From: Vigna angularis
Taxonomy: Eukaryota; Streptophyta; Magnoliopsida; Fabales; Fabaceae
NCBI RefSeq assembly: GCF_016808095.1
Contig: NC_068974.1
Coordinates: forward strand, 7,502,001-7,566,000
DNA: 64,000 nt
Direction: 5' to 3'
Both the position numbers and the translations under genes were made by a program. Within the stretch, counting starts at the first letter, position 1; the number at the start of each line of letters is the position of its first letter. Shown here in pieces: positions 48,076-61,199 of this stretch. The notes beneath the pieces are model-generated. The model was not told the origin of the DNA and ran no database searches. It saw nothing but the letters and a program-made list of their open reading frames with translations.

Positions 48076-49520
48076 TCGTATAAACATATTTAAGTAAGTA
48101 GTTTTTTACCTTTTAATGAATTTTAATAAAATTAACAATAAATTATTTACAATATTAAGTGGTTTATCAGGTATCATTTCTTAATATTTACTAAATTTAT
48201 TAATATTAAAATGAAAACTTAAAGATTATATTCATTTTCTATGTTAGTTGTTATTAATTTAATTTCAATTTCAACATGCATGTAGTTTATTAATTTTTTA
48301 TTTTTCTACTCTTGTAATTTTTAATCATACATATATATTTTAATTATTTTTTATGTTGATTGATTTACTTTCAAAGTATATGTTTTATTATCATACATAG
48401 AACGAAGTGAATAAAAAATAATATAAATTTTATCTTTAACTCAAAATTTTAAAATATAATTTTATTGATTTTTTTTATATTATGTTTTAATACGAAACTT
48501 CTATCTTTATCTTTATGCTTAAATTTTTAATCACGTTGATTTTATTCTTTATAGAATTAAAAGAAATTAAAAAAGTATTAAAATATTATAAAAAAAATAC
48601 ATAATATATAAAAAAATTATTTATCACAATATAAAAAAAATTCACACCTTATTAATCAAGCAAGTCATTTATATCTTTGAAAATATTTATTAAATTTTAA
48701 AGAAATTAAAACCTAATTAAAGAAAAGAAAAATCATTTTATTTATTTAATATGAATTTTTTTTTACAAATACTATATTTGGTCAGAAAATATGTTACAAT
48801 TGATAACGTGAGTTTTTTTTGTGTTTTTTTACAATAGTTAGCGATTAATAAAATTATTAAATATTTGACATGGTCGTATAAGAATACATGAGAAATACAT
48901 TAACATCATTATATATGAGTATAATATAAAAATATATATTTTATTTAATATATTAAAACTCAAAAAGTATGAAATGTTATTGTATATTTTATTTAATAAC
49001 ATAATAATATGATATAAAAATATTGATTTAAATATAATAAAATTACAACATATTAAATTATTTAATAAAATATATAATTTTATATGTATATATATATGAT
49101 ATTATTTCTAAAATTAATTAAAAAAATTTAATGAAATTATTAAACCCACCTTAATTTTGATCCTCCATACACTTGAAAGAGACTAAGGGGTTTGGAATTT
49201 AAAGGAAAATTGGACTTAACTAAATTTAGACCGAATCGCTTTCGTTTTTCAATAATTTTCCTAAACTCTCTTTTATAAACTTAAGTGTTTTACTGACAAA
49301 TTGTTTAATCCATTCAAAGGAAATTAAACACCAAAAAAAATTAAAATTATATTCAAACTCCTTCTAGAGTTTTATTGTATTACAATATTAACTTTTAGTT
49401 TTAATATTTTTAGACGCTTATTGAGAAATAAAATACACTTTTAAGATGAGTTTATTTCCATCAAAAGGAAAGATGGAAGACATAAATTTGTAAACAAACG
49501 TATAAATTAATAAAAAAATG

Positions 49521-49523
<3 letters not shown>

Positions 49524-49597
<74 letters not shown>
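49524..49597. repeat. (AT)n microsatellite, about 74 bp
   Basis: Perfect alternating AT. The apparent protein of Ile/Tyr repeats across it is an artefact. Confidence 0.97.
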
Positions 49598-49604
<7 letters not shown>

Positions 49605-49646
49605 ACTTTCAACATCATCTACACTATCTTATAAAATATTTATTTC

Positions 49647-49815
49647 TGTTGAATATAGTGAAAAACTATATTTGGGATTAATCTCCCTTATGTTAAATAT
49701 ACAGTTCTCTATTTATAATAAAAGAAATATGAGTTAAGCCCAAAATACAAAAAAAAAAAATAATAAATTAACTAAAAGATAAAAGATAAAGATAAAAGGT
49801 ATAATATATCTAACA
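49647..49815 (-). mobile_element. Short solo LTR (169 bp), TSD ATTTC
   Basis: On the plus strand it starts TGTTGAATATAG and ends ATATCTAACA, with ATTTC on both sides (49,642-49,646 and 49,816-49,820). It shares GATTAATCTCCYTTATG and AATATGAGTTAAGCCCAAA with the LTR at about 54,720-54,902. There the polypurine tract shows the minus strand to be the element's sense strand, so this copy is given the same orientation. Confidence 0.88.
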
Positions 49816-50153
49816 ATTTCAAATTTATAATATAATAAATAATATTATAATCATAAATGAATAATTTAAATTTTAACATCTTATAAATAAAACTAATTTA
49901 ATATTTAATAATTAATATTAAAAATTACTAGTGAAAACGTATGTACTATCTAGATGTGTATTAATTTTTTTATGATAAAAAATAATGAAATTATAATTAT
50001 AAAAGTAAACGTAAATAATTTTTAAAATTTAATTATAGATAATTTTTATTTATTTTGTAGATAATTTTTAATAATTTAATTTTAAAAAGTGACTAAATAT
50101 AAAAAAAGTTAAGTTTAAACAAATGTCATTTATAAAATTTGAAAAAAAAATAT

Positions 50154-51653
50154 TGTAACATCCCAAAAATACAGTCTAAAACTATATAATAGAATATTCA
50201 CATTAAATAATAATACAGATCAGTCTTACACTAAAGTAGAGCGTACGGCTATGGCCGAACAGCCTTACAAAAAGGGTTACAAATTAAACTGTACAAGATA
50301 AGCAAGTCTGACCGAACGGTTTACAAAAATCTGTACCGAACGGTTAATCAAAACAAAAGAAGAAGGTGATCAAACGACCACCTTACAATCAGGCTGTTTC
50401 TACTGACCGAACGTTCTACTATTCAGCCTTAACTTCTACCTCAACTAGATTTTCTTCTTTCAGCGCCTCTTCCAGCAGCTCGTCTCCTTCTGCTCACATA
50501 CACATGGATGATCATTGCAATGACAAAGACGAACGTACAAAACATGACAAAACAAGAAACACAGGGTAAGCTTATGTAATTTAATTCATGTATAAACATA
50601 CATTTCACACAATCAAACGCACAAGATAAATTTCATCATTTGTTTCATGCAAAGCCTAATACTAGACTGACTGTCCAGACTGTATGAAATCTGTGTAGCT
50701 ATGACGTTCGTGCACCCGGGTGATGTAGTAACTGGGATACCCTCAACAGCTGCCACCTGAGGTTAGTCCTATCTATCTAAATTAACCATAAGGACTAGGA
50801 CCTACTGCCGTTCCCACACATGACCTACCCTCCTCTACGTGAGGACGAGTACTCACGGAACATCAGGATGAACCGCCAGCTTAGCATGCCCACATTCATA
50901 CTTTACCAATTTCAATATTCATTCATGAGTCATTCCTCCCCGGAACGCTCGTTCATAATCCACTTCATTTCATTCATAACATATTTCATCATCTTTCATT
51001 AATAAGACCTCAATGAGATCAATTCGAATAAACGTCTCTGAAGACACCGAATGCCGAACGTTAACTTCGACTCTAAACAAGACCGAACGCTTGAAGTGAG
51101 ACCAAAGGTCTCCATTCCCAAGCGGATCAAAATCGAGCGAGAATCATTGGTTTAAGAAAGGGAGTGATTAACATAATAATTCTCGAGGACGCCTAGAACC
51201 AAACGTTTATATACTAAGTGAGCCAATTGGATGAAGTGACTCACGAGTTAGACCGAACACCAACACGCCTAGGCCGAGTACTAAAACTCTAGGCTGGAAC
51301 CAATTTAGACATACACTGAAGGACATCAAATAAGGGTACTTAACTGGATCCGGTGAATAAACCGAACGTCAACAAATATACTTAGCCTTTGAAGGGGCTA
51401 AACACCAATAACCATCATAATGCCAGTCAAAGACTGAACACTATAGTGAGCAAACCCTATTGGGCTTGAACGAACGCTCTTATTATGAAGTTATCTTAAG
51501 GAACTAGAACGAGTGCCTAGTGTAATACCAAACACTTGCTTAGTATGAACACTTGGTATAAGACCAAGTGCTACTAAACTTATAGAGAAGAGGCTTCATA
51601 AATATAATGGATACCATTTTGAGTAGTGTTTAAGAATAAACGAAAGTATACAA

Positions 51654-51693
<40 letters not shown>

Positions 51694-52628
51694 TTAAGTT
51701 TGTAACCGAATACCAAGGAACGACTAGCCTTGGTCGAACGCTCATGCACAATATTATAACATGAAGACGCTCGTCCTCAACTAGGATTCTTTCCAAATGA
51801 AAGAATCCAATTCCAACCAAGTCCCATAGAGAAACCGAACGGTCAAAGACCATTCAGTGACGAACATACACTTTCATAGGTAATTTCATACATATAATTC
51901 TTTATAGTAATTCACTTCTCAATATCTATTTCCATGAAATTCAACATCCATATCATCATAAATATTCATACATCATATAGTCAAACATATCAATCATCAC
52001 ATATCATATTAATTCAGTCAATGCAACGAACGTTCATGAAATACAAATAATCATACAATTAAATTAATAAGTTTCCCTTACCTCTGAGCGTGAACGAACG
52101 TTCCTAGAGACAGAATACGGTTCGCCTGACTACAATTCCTTCTACCCTCAACGCTCAACAATTCTACAAACTAAATCAAACAACAGACCAAAATGGTTCA
52201 GAATGAGACTATGAACTCATGCAACCAGAACTTAGTTTGCATGTGCCAGAGAACGAACGACTAAAGGAGAAAAACTTACCAGTTCAGAACTCGAAACCGA
52301 TCGGTTCAAACTGAAGCTCTTGATGCCGGAAATGCTTCTACGGTGCCTGAACGGTGATCGGAGAAGAGAAAAGGTAAGATTTCGTAGAGAGAAGTGAGAG
52401 CTTTTAGTGAGAAGGAGGAGAAATGAGATTTTCAGAGTTTGGGGAAGAAGGGTGCATGCAGAGAGTATGATGTGAATTTCTGAAAATCAGTTTTGCTTCC
52501 CACGTCAAAACGAGTGTCCGCTTATCTGTTGATACCTGCCTTCCACTATCTGATTTTTGGATCCTCGTCGCTTGACACCTGGCGTCCGTTTAGAGAGTTT
52601 TTTGGTGTGTTTTTAATGAAGTCTTACA
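50154..52628 (-). mobile_element. Solo LTR, family A copy 2 (2,475 bp), TSD AATAT
   Basis: Plus-strand ends are TGTAACATCCCAAAAATACA and GAAGTCTTACA. AATAT flanks it at 50,149-50,153 and 52,629-52,633. It aligns along its length with the copy at 30,053-32,103, for example GCTATGGCCGAACAGCCTTA against GTTATGGCCGAACGGTCTTA, and is about 420 bp longer. An (AT)n tract lies inside at 51,662-51,692. It carries many CCGAACG/GAACGNTC motifs. It holds no retrotransposon genes, so it is a solo LTR. Confidence 0.92.
51662..51692. repeat. (AT)n microsatellite within the solo LTR
   Basis: About 31 bp of alternating AT, at a place where the copy at 30,053-32,103 also has a short TATATATATATA run (about 31,012). 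Confidence 0.95.
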
Positions 52629-52633
52629 AATAT

Positions 52634-53399
52634 AGACCCCAAAAAACGAAATTTTCTTTATACATAAATATAGATATTTAATTAATTCATTTTGTTATAT
52701 ATTTTTAAATTATAATAACTAAATATTTATAATTATCTTTTACTGTTATAATAAAATTAATAATATTAGATAATTATATTTTATTTTAAATTAATTTTAA
52801 CCATGAGAGTAAAATTTGTAATATTATAATTTCATCAATTGAAATAATTTATATATATATCATCACCATCAAATTAGTTACAAATTTTTCTTTCATTTTT
52901 CTTCATTTCAGACTTTTTTTTAATCCAAACAACCTCCTCTTTGCCCTCTTTTCCCTTAAATCCATTATTATCTCCTATCTCTAATTTCTCCTCAAAATCC
53001 AAATAAAACGTAACAGATCCAAAATTATTTAGTCTTTTTTTCCACACACATGTATGTAATTTTTTTTATTATTAAAAGATAATTTTAAAATTATTCATTT
53101 GTGAGAATTGATTGAGATTTAAATGACTCGTCTCCAATTTTGTTAATATAGTCAAAATAAAAAACTGGGTTACATCAACCTTTTTTTTTCAAATAAAAGA
53201 TTAAGTTGCAAATTTGAAATTAAATTATATCTTGAAAATGAAAGTTCCAACCTATTATTCAACATAATATCTTTGTGTTGAGAACATCAGTGTAGTAAAT
53301 ATTTTAAGAAGGAAATGCACAATAGATTCTGTCTTTCATCAATTATTATATTAATGCGGTAAAGAAAAAACCAATAAAATAAACAACAGCGTCAAAAAA
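52634..53399. other. AT-rich spacer, nothing recognised
   Basis: No gene or element hallmark. It lies between the solo LTR and the 3' side of the tRNA gene. Confidence 0.5.
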
Positions 53400-53472
53400 T
53401 GGAGATGCGGGGTATCGATCCCCGTACCTCTCGCATGCTAAGCGAGCGCTCTACCATCTGAGCTACATCCCC
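53400..53472 (-). tRNA. tRNA-Ala (anticodon AGC)
   Basis: On the minus strand the 73-nt cloverleaf runs GGGGATG (acceptor), TAGCTCAGATGGTAGAGC (D arm, also the A box), CTCGC-TTAGCAT-GCGAG (anticodon arm, loop with AGC), a short variable loop, a T arm with GGGATCGATACCCC (B box), CATCTCC and discriminator A. The acceptor pairs fully with one G:U. No CCA is encoded and there is no intron, as expected for a nuclear plant gene. It would insert alanine at GCU/GCC codons after A34-to-inosine editing. On the plus strand the 3' flank of the gene (just below 53,400) is A-rich, so the transcript would meet T residues only loosely; a strong T-run terminator is not obvious. Confidence 0.96.
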
Positions 53473-54719
53473 ATATTGAAAGACAATATTTATTTTCTTT
53501 TATAGACTTTCAATGTCAAATCATAATAAAGTTAAGCACTTTTAAACAAATTACTTTATCTTTTATATCTCCTAATTTAAATATGCTATTTCTTAAATAT
53601 CATGCGTAAAGAAAAAATAAATCTAATTATAATGCTCATTTATTAAGTTCATAAGACAAGAATATTGTTACTAATTTAGAATATTTGAGACAATAGTCCA
53701 TACGTTAATAACTATTTCCATCTGACATTGAAATGGAGATAACATTAGCTTCAGCTAAGAATACGTATTTTTATATTCTAAAAATTGAAACAACTAATGT
53801 TTAAACTTTCAACTCATAACTATATTCTTTTATCTATTTACTTTTTACTTTTTTTTATAAATATGCGTATAAATATGTACTTATATACGTATCTATGGCT
53901 GTATATTTTTTTTTTTAAAAAAAACCGTTGGATATAATTTTCTTGAAAACGTACACTCATTATATCTATACTAGTCTATTTTACATATTTTATTTCTAAT
54001 TTTATCCTTTCAGTATTTTTTTTCAAATAAAAATAATTATCTTACCAATTTTATTTTTTAAATGATTTTTTCCTTTTTCTATTTTTTTTCCAAAATTTAA
54101 CTATTCTATTAAATTCAAATGACTATTATAATAAAAAACTATTAGAAAGAAAACTAAAAATTACCAACAATAAGCACATATTTTGTAACGTTTTTTTCGA
54201 GACATCACTAGAGAATTTTTTCAAAACATTTTTCTATTAAGAAACAACGTAGGATACCATTACTTTACAGTGAACTTAAAACTTTATAAAATATAAGTCT
54301 TTATTTTAAACTCAACTAAAAAATTGTTCAAAATACACGAAAATTCTTATTATTTCATAATACATTCTAAAATCTCAAATCATTTTTCTTAGCATGACTC
54401 ATTGAGTTGTCCTCCACACACAACTTTAGATCTATCTTTCCTACTCCTCAAAGACTTACAAGTAAAAGCTTTGGTGAAATGCACCCATTGGGCAACATAC
54501 TCAGCTTAAGCTGAAACCGACTAGTGAGACATCCTTCCCTTTCTACCGCCTTGAAAAATGAAAGAAGAAACACTCAAACCTCGTCTCTTCTACTTCCTGT
54601 CATAGGCGGAAAGACCCATCTTTTCTACCGCCTCTCATAGACAAAAGGTACAAACTTGACTTTACAAGTTATGACCATAAGACATAAAATCCACATCCAA
54701 CTCTTAATATCAATTATTT
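53473..54719. other. AT-rich spacer, nothing recognised
   Basis: No coding region. A patch at 54,380-54,660 is less AT-rich and contains two TCTACCGCCT copies (about 54,542 and 54,618), suggesting a repeat remnant. Confidence 0.45.
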
Positions 54720-55020
54720 GGATAAAAATTAGAAAAATTAGGTATAAGATTAATCTCCTTATGTAGAAAATACGCATAGGGTAATGTATTTATAGTAATG
54801 TGAATATGAGTTAAGCCCAAATACAAATGAATATGTAAAAATAACATAATTAACATAGGAACTATGTTTACCTAATTAACATAAAACGCAATATATCCAA
54901 CACTCCCCCTCAAGTTGGAGCGTATAAATTGTATATACTAAGCTTGTTACAAATATAATCACTTCTTCGTCCTCATAAAGACTTAGTGAAAAATATACAT
55001 TCCACTTGAAATGATCAAAG
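54720..55020 (-). mobile_element. Copia 3' end on the minus strand: RNase H tail, polypurine tract, LTR
   Basis: Minus strand, from 55,020 downward: a decayed polyprotein C-terminus resembling FTKSL...CNKLG...YNLYAPT (about 54,915-55,000), a purine tract CTTGAGGGGGAG (54,903-54,914), then an LTR starting TGTTGGATATATTGCG at 54,902 and running to about 54,720. The LTR is a relative of the solo LTR at 49,647-49,815. Upstream coding regions of this element are absent. Confidence 0.75.
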
Positions 55021-55670
55021 ATAAATGTCAAGGAGAATCGCCACTTGTCTTCACAAGATAATAGCCAAGTTTAGACTAAGAGACATAATTCTTCTCAAAG
55101 AAGTAATGCAATTGATTGTAAAACACTTTTTTATATTGAAATTTGAAGGTATTCAAAGTGTATGTACAAAGGATACCTTAGGTTGCTTATAGCACTAGGA
55201 GGTGAAGTAGGTGGAGAAAACAAAAGGACGTAGGACTTGGAGACCTACAAGTATGGACAACAACTCTCAAGGCCATTTTAAGTCCCATATCTCTTAATTC
55301 CACAATCTCCTAAAGGTATATAAGCTACCTAACTAGTCTAAAGAACAAAACTAAAACTATACATGAGATAATTTGCATTACAAACAACTAAAAGGAGAAT
55401 AAACTTATTTATTCTTCTTTCTTTTAAGTCCAAACTATGTGAAGTCCCATATTACTTGCACCAAAAAAGAAAAGAAGAATATATAAGGTTTTTTTACAAC
55501 CAAACTAATAGAAAGAAATAAGAAAGGAAAAATACAAGCCTATGAACATCCTATGCTACTAAAGGCCAAAATATAAGCCATAAAATCTATGTTATGTCTT
55601 TTTGTGCTTCTTGTTACTCTTTTCATCTCTTTATCCTTCCCTATCTGTGATCACATCAGAAGTATGCATG
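55021..55670. other. Spacer, nothing recognised
   Basis: No gene or element end identified between the copia fragment and the 75-bp duplication. Confidence 0.45.
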
Positions 55671-55820
55671 TTTTTAAATTCTTCATCATCGAAAGGTAAT
55701 CATCTTAAATATTTTTCTCAAAAACATCACTTTGCTTTGTTGCAATTTTTAAATTCTTCATCATCGAAAGGTAATCATCTTAAATATTTTTCTCAAAAAC
55801 ATCACTTTGCTTTGTTGCAA
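55671..55820 (+). repeat. Perfect 75-bp tandem duplication
   Basis: 55,671-55,745 and 55,746-55,820 appear identical, beginning TTTTTAAATTCTTCATCATC and ending GCTTTGTTGCAA. Seventy-five is a multiple of three, so the short frame across it (55,602-55,844) repeats a peptide, but no known protein is visible. Confidence 0.95.
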
Positions 55821-56049
55821 AATGAAGGGCAATGTTCAAAATAACGTGAAGGAAAAAATATTGAAATAAAGGCCAAGGATCCTTCTCATAAAACCTTTTT
55901 CAAAAATAAAAGGCTTTCTTTCTTTATTCTTTTGTTTAGGTATATTATTTTAATAATACTCCTTTTTGCTATTTGTTGTAGGTACATTTTTTATCCAGGA
56001 GGAGAGTAATAAGTCAAAGTTGTGCTTCTTTAAATATCTTCCCAATTTA

Positions 56050-56960
56050 AGGACAAATCGTTTTTCAAGGGGGAGAGTATGATGGAAAACCATTTAGGGA
56101 ACTAAACAAAATTCAATCCAAGGAGCATCAACTTAAGATAAGGCTAGGAGAGTGAGAGTAGAAGAAGGACTTTTAAGCTTATTCTTACTTTTCATCAAGC
56201 CTTAGAAGATATTGTCCCTCTCATGGTCAAGAAGATGGAAGGGGAAGATAGAATTTCAAGTTTTGACTTTTGTAGGAGGATAAAATTTTTTTAGTCTTCT
56301 TTTATCTTGAATATCTTTGTAAATATGTATAATAGTTTTTTTAGGCCTTGTATTTCAGCAAAACATTTTGTTTAACTTTGTTTTAGGAGCTTAGTGATCT
56401 TAAAGAAGAGCTAGTGCACCAATAGGACATGTCCTAGGGGATTTATGCCTAAACATGCATGAAATGGGTCATTAGAAGCCTTTGGAACATGTCAACATCG
56501 AAGGAAGGCTCCCTTACATTGTATTTGGATGTTAGTTAGGGGGGAAGGCTATCATTCCTCTCCGTTTGCCATAGGAAGCTTCTAGTTCATTTCTAGTGCA
56601 TTGAGTGCTAGCCTATTCCTTCACTTATAAAAGGAGAGGCAACCTTGTGTAATTCTTTAGAACATAGTTGAATGTAAAGTTACTTTGCTAATATTTCAAG
56701 TTTTCTCTTCCTTAGTTCTCACCTTAAGAAATGTCTTCCTCTAGATTTCTTCTTACCTTCTCCTTCATGATTGGCCTCACATCCTAAAAGGACATCTACC
56801 AAGACCACTCAACAACAACATCTTCATCTTTTCATCTCTATTTGCTTTCGCTACTATCATTGATCACATGAAGTCCATTTCTTTGAAGAAGCTTCATCAA
56901 CTTATTATGGAGATAATCTTATGTTAAAGGAGCCTCTTCAGAAAACTCTCCATCATTAGG
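56050..56960 (+). mobile_element. Ty3/gypsy 3' end: polypurine tract and LTR
   Basis: AATTTAAGGACAAATCG followed by CAAGGGGGAGAGTA (56,066-56,079) is the usual tail and polypurine tract of legume gypsy elements. The LTR starts TGATGGAAAACC at 56,080 and probably runs to about 56,960, with leader-like AAAGGAGAGGCAACCTTGTG at about 56,630. Its end and a target duplication were not found. No coding domains are adjacent. Confidence 0.6.
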
Positions 56961-58329
56961 TTGTATTTTGTATTGATAATACAAGCTCTTTGTTGGGTTT
57001 ATATTATAGTCGATAGTTAAATTTTAGGATATTACATTAAATACAACTTAAAGCTTCAATTAGAAGTTAGCTTGTATTGAATTTACATTGTCTTATTTAT
57101 AAAGAAATTATCATTATAATTAACCCATAAGAAAACATGCTTATGAGCTAACAAGGAAGATACACGAACATTAGTTCTCATTACATGACATACTAGTCAC
57201 TAAGTAGTTCCACTATACATTTTAGGACTCAATAAACATTAAGAAACTAAACAATCTACTAAGACCATGTGTTGCATAATAACACTGAAGGGTTTAATTC
57301 TGATTAAGATGGTCTAAGAACATTGGATCAAGATTTTACTGAACCATTCTTCACAAATCTCCATCAGGATTAAAAAACAATTGTTCTAAACAAGGGTTGT
57401 TATCTGCCACTAAGCCTATAAAAAACTTAATGACAAATCAAGTGGATCAAATCTAAGCAATAAAAGAATTTTCTTTTTGATAGTACCTTCATAATCATGT
57501 TAGAGGGATCATAATTTATTGAGACCTTCGTCACCTTTCCAAATCCTCTAAGGACTTAGTTACAACTGTAGGTGGTGGTGTCTATTGGAAGGAGATCAGT
57601 GCAACTTTTTCTTTTACCTCCTAGTTAGTCTTTTTCTTAGTGTATCAGGACATGTAGGTCCTTTTACCTAGTTTCTTCTCATTGCTTCATTCTCATACTT
57701 CAAATTGTTAATCTCCTTTGCATTTTTTCTACAAGCCCAACTAACTCCTCTTGTTGGTCATTGTTCACAATATTTCATTGGTACTATATAGTATTTTAAA
57801 GAATTTACCTCAACTCTACAATAATGAGTGTAAATTGTTCTTACACTAGTTGATAGAAACTCACCTTCCTTTCCTACTCTCCTACAATAATTTTTAGATA
57901 TTCTTGCCTAGTGAATGTATAAATGACAATTTCCTCGTGTTTGAGAGAGGAATGTATATGGAAAGATGTTCCTCTTACACTCTAATAAATATGTATGTGT
58001 TTTTGTAGATAATCAATGTTATTAATAGGAATCCATTCCTATGAAATGTTAACTTATTTATACTAATATAATAGGTCTTTACATGCAAAACCTTAGATTA
58101 GTAAAATTTGTTTTCTAAGAAGTAATTATCACTTAATTTACTTTATTAAGGGTGTAATCCAAAATAAACTTATTTGTTATTATTACAGACAAGTCTCTTA
58201 AATTGAATATGTTTCTTAAACTTATTTAATCACATATATCAATTCAACCTTATATGATACAAAGCTCATAATCATAAATGTTTCAGTAGGTAGGGTCAAG
58301 AACTATACTTTCACAATTTAGTCGTATTT
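56961..58329. other. AT-rich spacer, nothing recognised
   Basis: No gene, RNA or element end that I can support. Confidence 0.45.
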
Positions 58330-58620
58330 CCTTTCTTAACTTCGTCTCTCCTTTCCTTCGGGCTTGTCGATCTTCCTCCTATAGAGTCCAAATTTGAGCG
58401 GTGGGTACCTGCTAAAGGTACTCCAACGCTTAGTTTTCGATTATCGATCGGTTATTACAGTTAAGTCTTAAATGTCCAATAAATGCAACCACCTACCTCT
58501 TTACCTTACCTTTGTATTTATAGATTTCGAAGTGGGCTTTTAATTAGGACTAACCCAATTGCGGCCCAATATCATCTAACCATGTTTTGAGGGGTACTCC
58601 TTACACCACCACAAGTTTTT
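58330..58620 (-). mobile_element. LTR-like fragment
   Basis: GGTACCTGCTAAAGGTACTC followed by CCAACGCTTAG resembles the ACCTGCAAAAGRCACTCC-type block near the ends of many plant gypsy LTRs. On the minus strand CTATAAATACAAAGG (about 58,510-58,525) looks like a TATA region, giving the orientation. Ends not determined. Confidence 0.4.
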
Positions 58621-58980
58621 GCTTGCACTTCTCCAATTTTTTTTATTTCCAAAACCAACCTTAGGTAAATTTTTTTTTACTTTTACCCTTTTTAGTTGAA
58701 AACCCTAATCCCATTCACTCTCCCTTTTCATCACTGAATCTACCCCCAAAGAACTATTAATTTCTCTTTTTCCCTTTCTTCCTCCTCTCCTCCCCTTCTT
58801 CTTTTATTTTTTTTGCAATCATTTATGTTAGCCCCATAACCCCACATAACCACTCGTTTCTCTCTTTCCTCTCTTCCTGCTCTCCTTCTCTTCCTCTTTA
58901 GTTTTTCATTTCCTTTTCCCTAAGTTGCTTCCATTCTCATTGAGTTTCCTTCATTGCTTCCATTGTCACTGTGATAAAGC

Positions 58981-59350
58981 TAAAATATTGATGAAATGGG
59001 TGGAACTAATTGATGCAGAAGAACTTGCAACACTGGATGTCGTTGACACAGGGAACTTATATCACATGTGTAAGAATTTGGAAGTTCCAGCAACCGCAAA
59101 CACTCTATGTTACTATGCAGGTGCTGCCGATATATAAGATTCATGGAGAGGTCTTGAAAATGTCTAAAGAGTTCCATGAATACACATTACTGGAACCAGT
59201 TGATGTTGTGGGACACATAACTCCTTGGAATTTTTCCAATAACATGTTTTATATTAAGGTAGCTCCTTCTTTAGCTACTGGTTGCATCATGGTCATCAAG
59301 CCTGCTGAGCAAACAACCCTCCCTACTCTTTATAACACTCACCCCTCTTT
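58981..59350 (+). pseudogene. Aldehyde dehydrogenase fragment (ALDH2C/ALDH1-like), frameshifted
   Basis: The first frame shows AEELATLDVVDTGNLYHMCK and ANTLCYYAGAAD, matching the plant cytosolic ALDH segment before the NAD-binding fold. After a small insertion around ATAT at about 59,133-59,137 the second frame shows KIHGEVLKMSKEF, YTLLEPVDVVGHITPWNF, KVAPSLATGC and KPAEQTTLP. VGHITPWNF and KPAEQT are the conserved cofactor-binding motifs. Intact enzymes of about 500 residues oxidise aldehydes with NAD(P); this piece covers roughly 110 residues and lacks the catalytic Cys and Glu. No intron is evident within it. It ends near LYNTHPS, after which similarity is lost. Confidence 0.88.
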
Positions 59351-61151
59351 GCTCTATACAACACTCATATGTTTGCTTTGTTGTATTTGCTTTGCAATGT
59401 TGGTAATACAAGGTGTATGTGCGCATGAAAAAACTAAGAGGGAAAGCTTTGGAGGCCACAGCGAAAAGGGATATCTGATATTTTGATATAAAAAATAAAA
59501 ATAAAATGTTGAAGGGGTCTACGAAAATGGGAGATCCACGGAAGTTGATATTCGTCAACGGATGTCGATATCTGTTGAAAGATTAACGGATATGGAAATC
59601 CATTTCGAGCTTTTCATATATCTTTTAACCATGGTAGTTACCTTTTCATTGAGGGGCAATTGTGGAATTGGGGCGGTGAAGGAAGAAGTTGGGGTAGTGT
59701 AGGGAGTAACCCCCCATGTTTTTACCTTGTTAATTAACAAACGAGATACTTGGACCGAACGACCACATAGTTGAGTGTTTGACCGTTTAGTATATGTAGT
59801 TACGGTTATTCCTGGAGTTGATTTCTTATATGTTTGACCGACTAATGGACATAGACTGATGGGCCTAGACCAGTCGGTCCATATAGTACAATAAATATAA
59901 ACATTTATTCTTATATTTACAATTTAATTAGAAAAATTAATTATATTCCTTTAAATTTATGAAATCTTAACATTGAAAAGAAAATTTGGTTGAAGCTTAA
60001 ACTTATTAAGGATAAAAACATAATTCGAAAGTAAATTTTTATTAAAGTCATAGGTCAAATTCCCGAACTAAATTTTACTATAGAAACTTATATGAATAGT
60101 TGAAAGGGAAAAGAAGAAAAGATAAGAAAGAGTGGTAGTTAGAAGTTAGAAATTGATAGCCACAAACCCTAACATTCCATCTTCATCGATGAAAAGATGA
60201 ATCTATTCCCAATCCTTGATATGCGTGTGACCAATTAATTCGCAATCTTGCATCTCTCTTTCTCACCACATGCGTTGTTTTGTACCCTTCATAGCCTTAA
60301 GAGACGGAATAAATAACCAAAAGAAGAAAAAGACTGTTGCAGCTGAAACAGTGCCTTTAAATTTCTCCACCAAACAAACTGTGATGAATCGTGAATGAGG
60401 ACACGCCACGCAACACCACCAAACATCCAATGCTCTCTCTGCCAAACATCATTTGATTTATGTCAGTCATATACCTTATCGGATTCTAAACTTGTATGTT
60501 TAACTTAATTATATTATACTTCCCATCTCAAATTTGTTCAAGATAGTTAACTTATACTATTTAAAGTATTATCTTTCTGTTATTATTTCTTTTTAAAAAG
60601 AATAATAATACATTAAGGGAAGAAACTATATACAAATTACTTTTAGACTATTATAACTCACTTATAAATTAGTTTGACTAATATAAATGTTGTTAATCTT
60701 ATTTTAGGAGTTTGCATTTTAGAAGAGATAAACTACTTCAACTACAGCTAGTCTAGAGATTGTAAGTTATTCAATTTATATTATTTTTATCCTTTATGTT
60801 TTAAGATATTTTTGTATTATCTTTAGTTTCTTTTTCCTATTCCTTTTGTTAGATTAAATTACCATGAAAATTGTAACCAGAAAGATATTGAAATGTTTAG
60901 TTTAATTATTATATATTTTTAGTATTTTTTAAGTTTCTTTTTAAATTTTATATAGTTTGAATTAAAAATATTTAACATTAAAAAAACTGAAGTAAGTAAT
61001 GTTGGATTACATAATATTATATGAAAATTATACAATGAAATTGTAGAAAAGAAATTTAATGTAAAAATAGTTCAAATTGAGTAATACAAAATTTTAATTT
61101 CTAAAAATAAATAAAAATTTAATTTCGTTAATGTTTATTATAAACGACTTA

Positions 61152-61199
<48 letters not shown>

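Noticed and set aside
49418..49618. Ile/Tyr repeat protein
   Set aside because: Translation of an (AT)n microsatellite; the same holds at 35,886-36,125, 43,676-43,933 and 51,596-51,853.
58925..59486. Intact aldehyde dehydrogenase gene
   Set aside because: Only about 110 of about 500 residues, split by a frameshift, and without the catalytic region.
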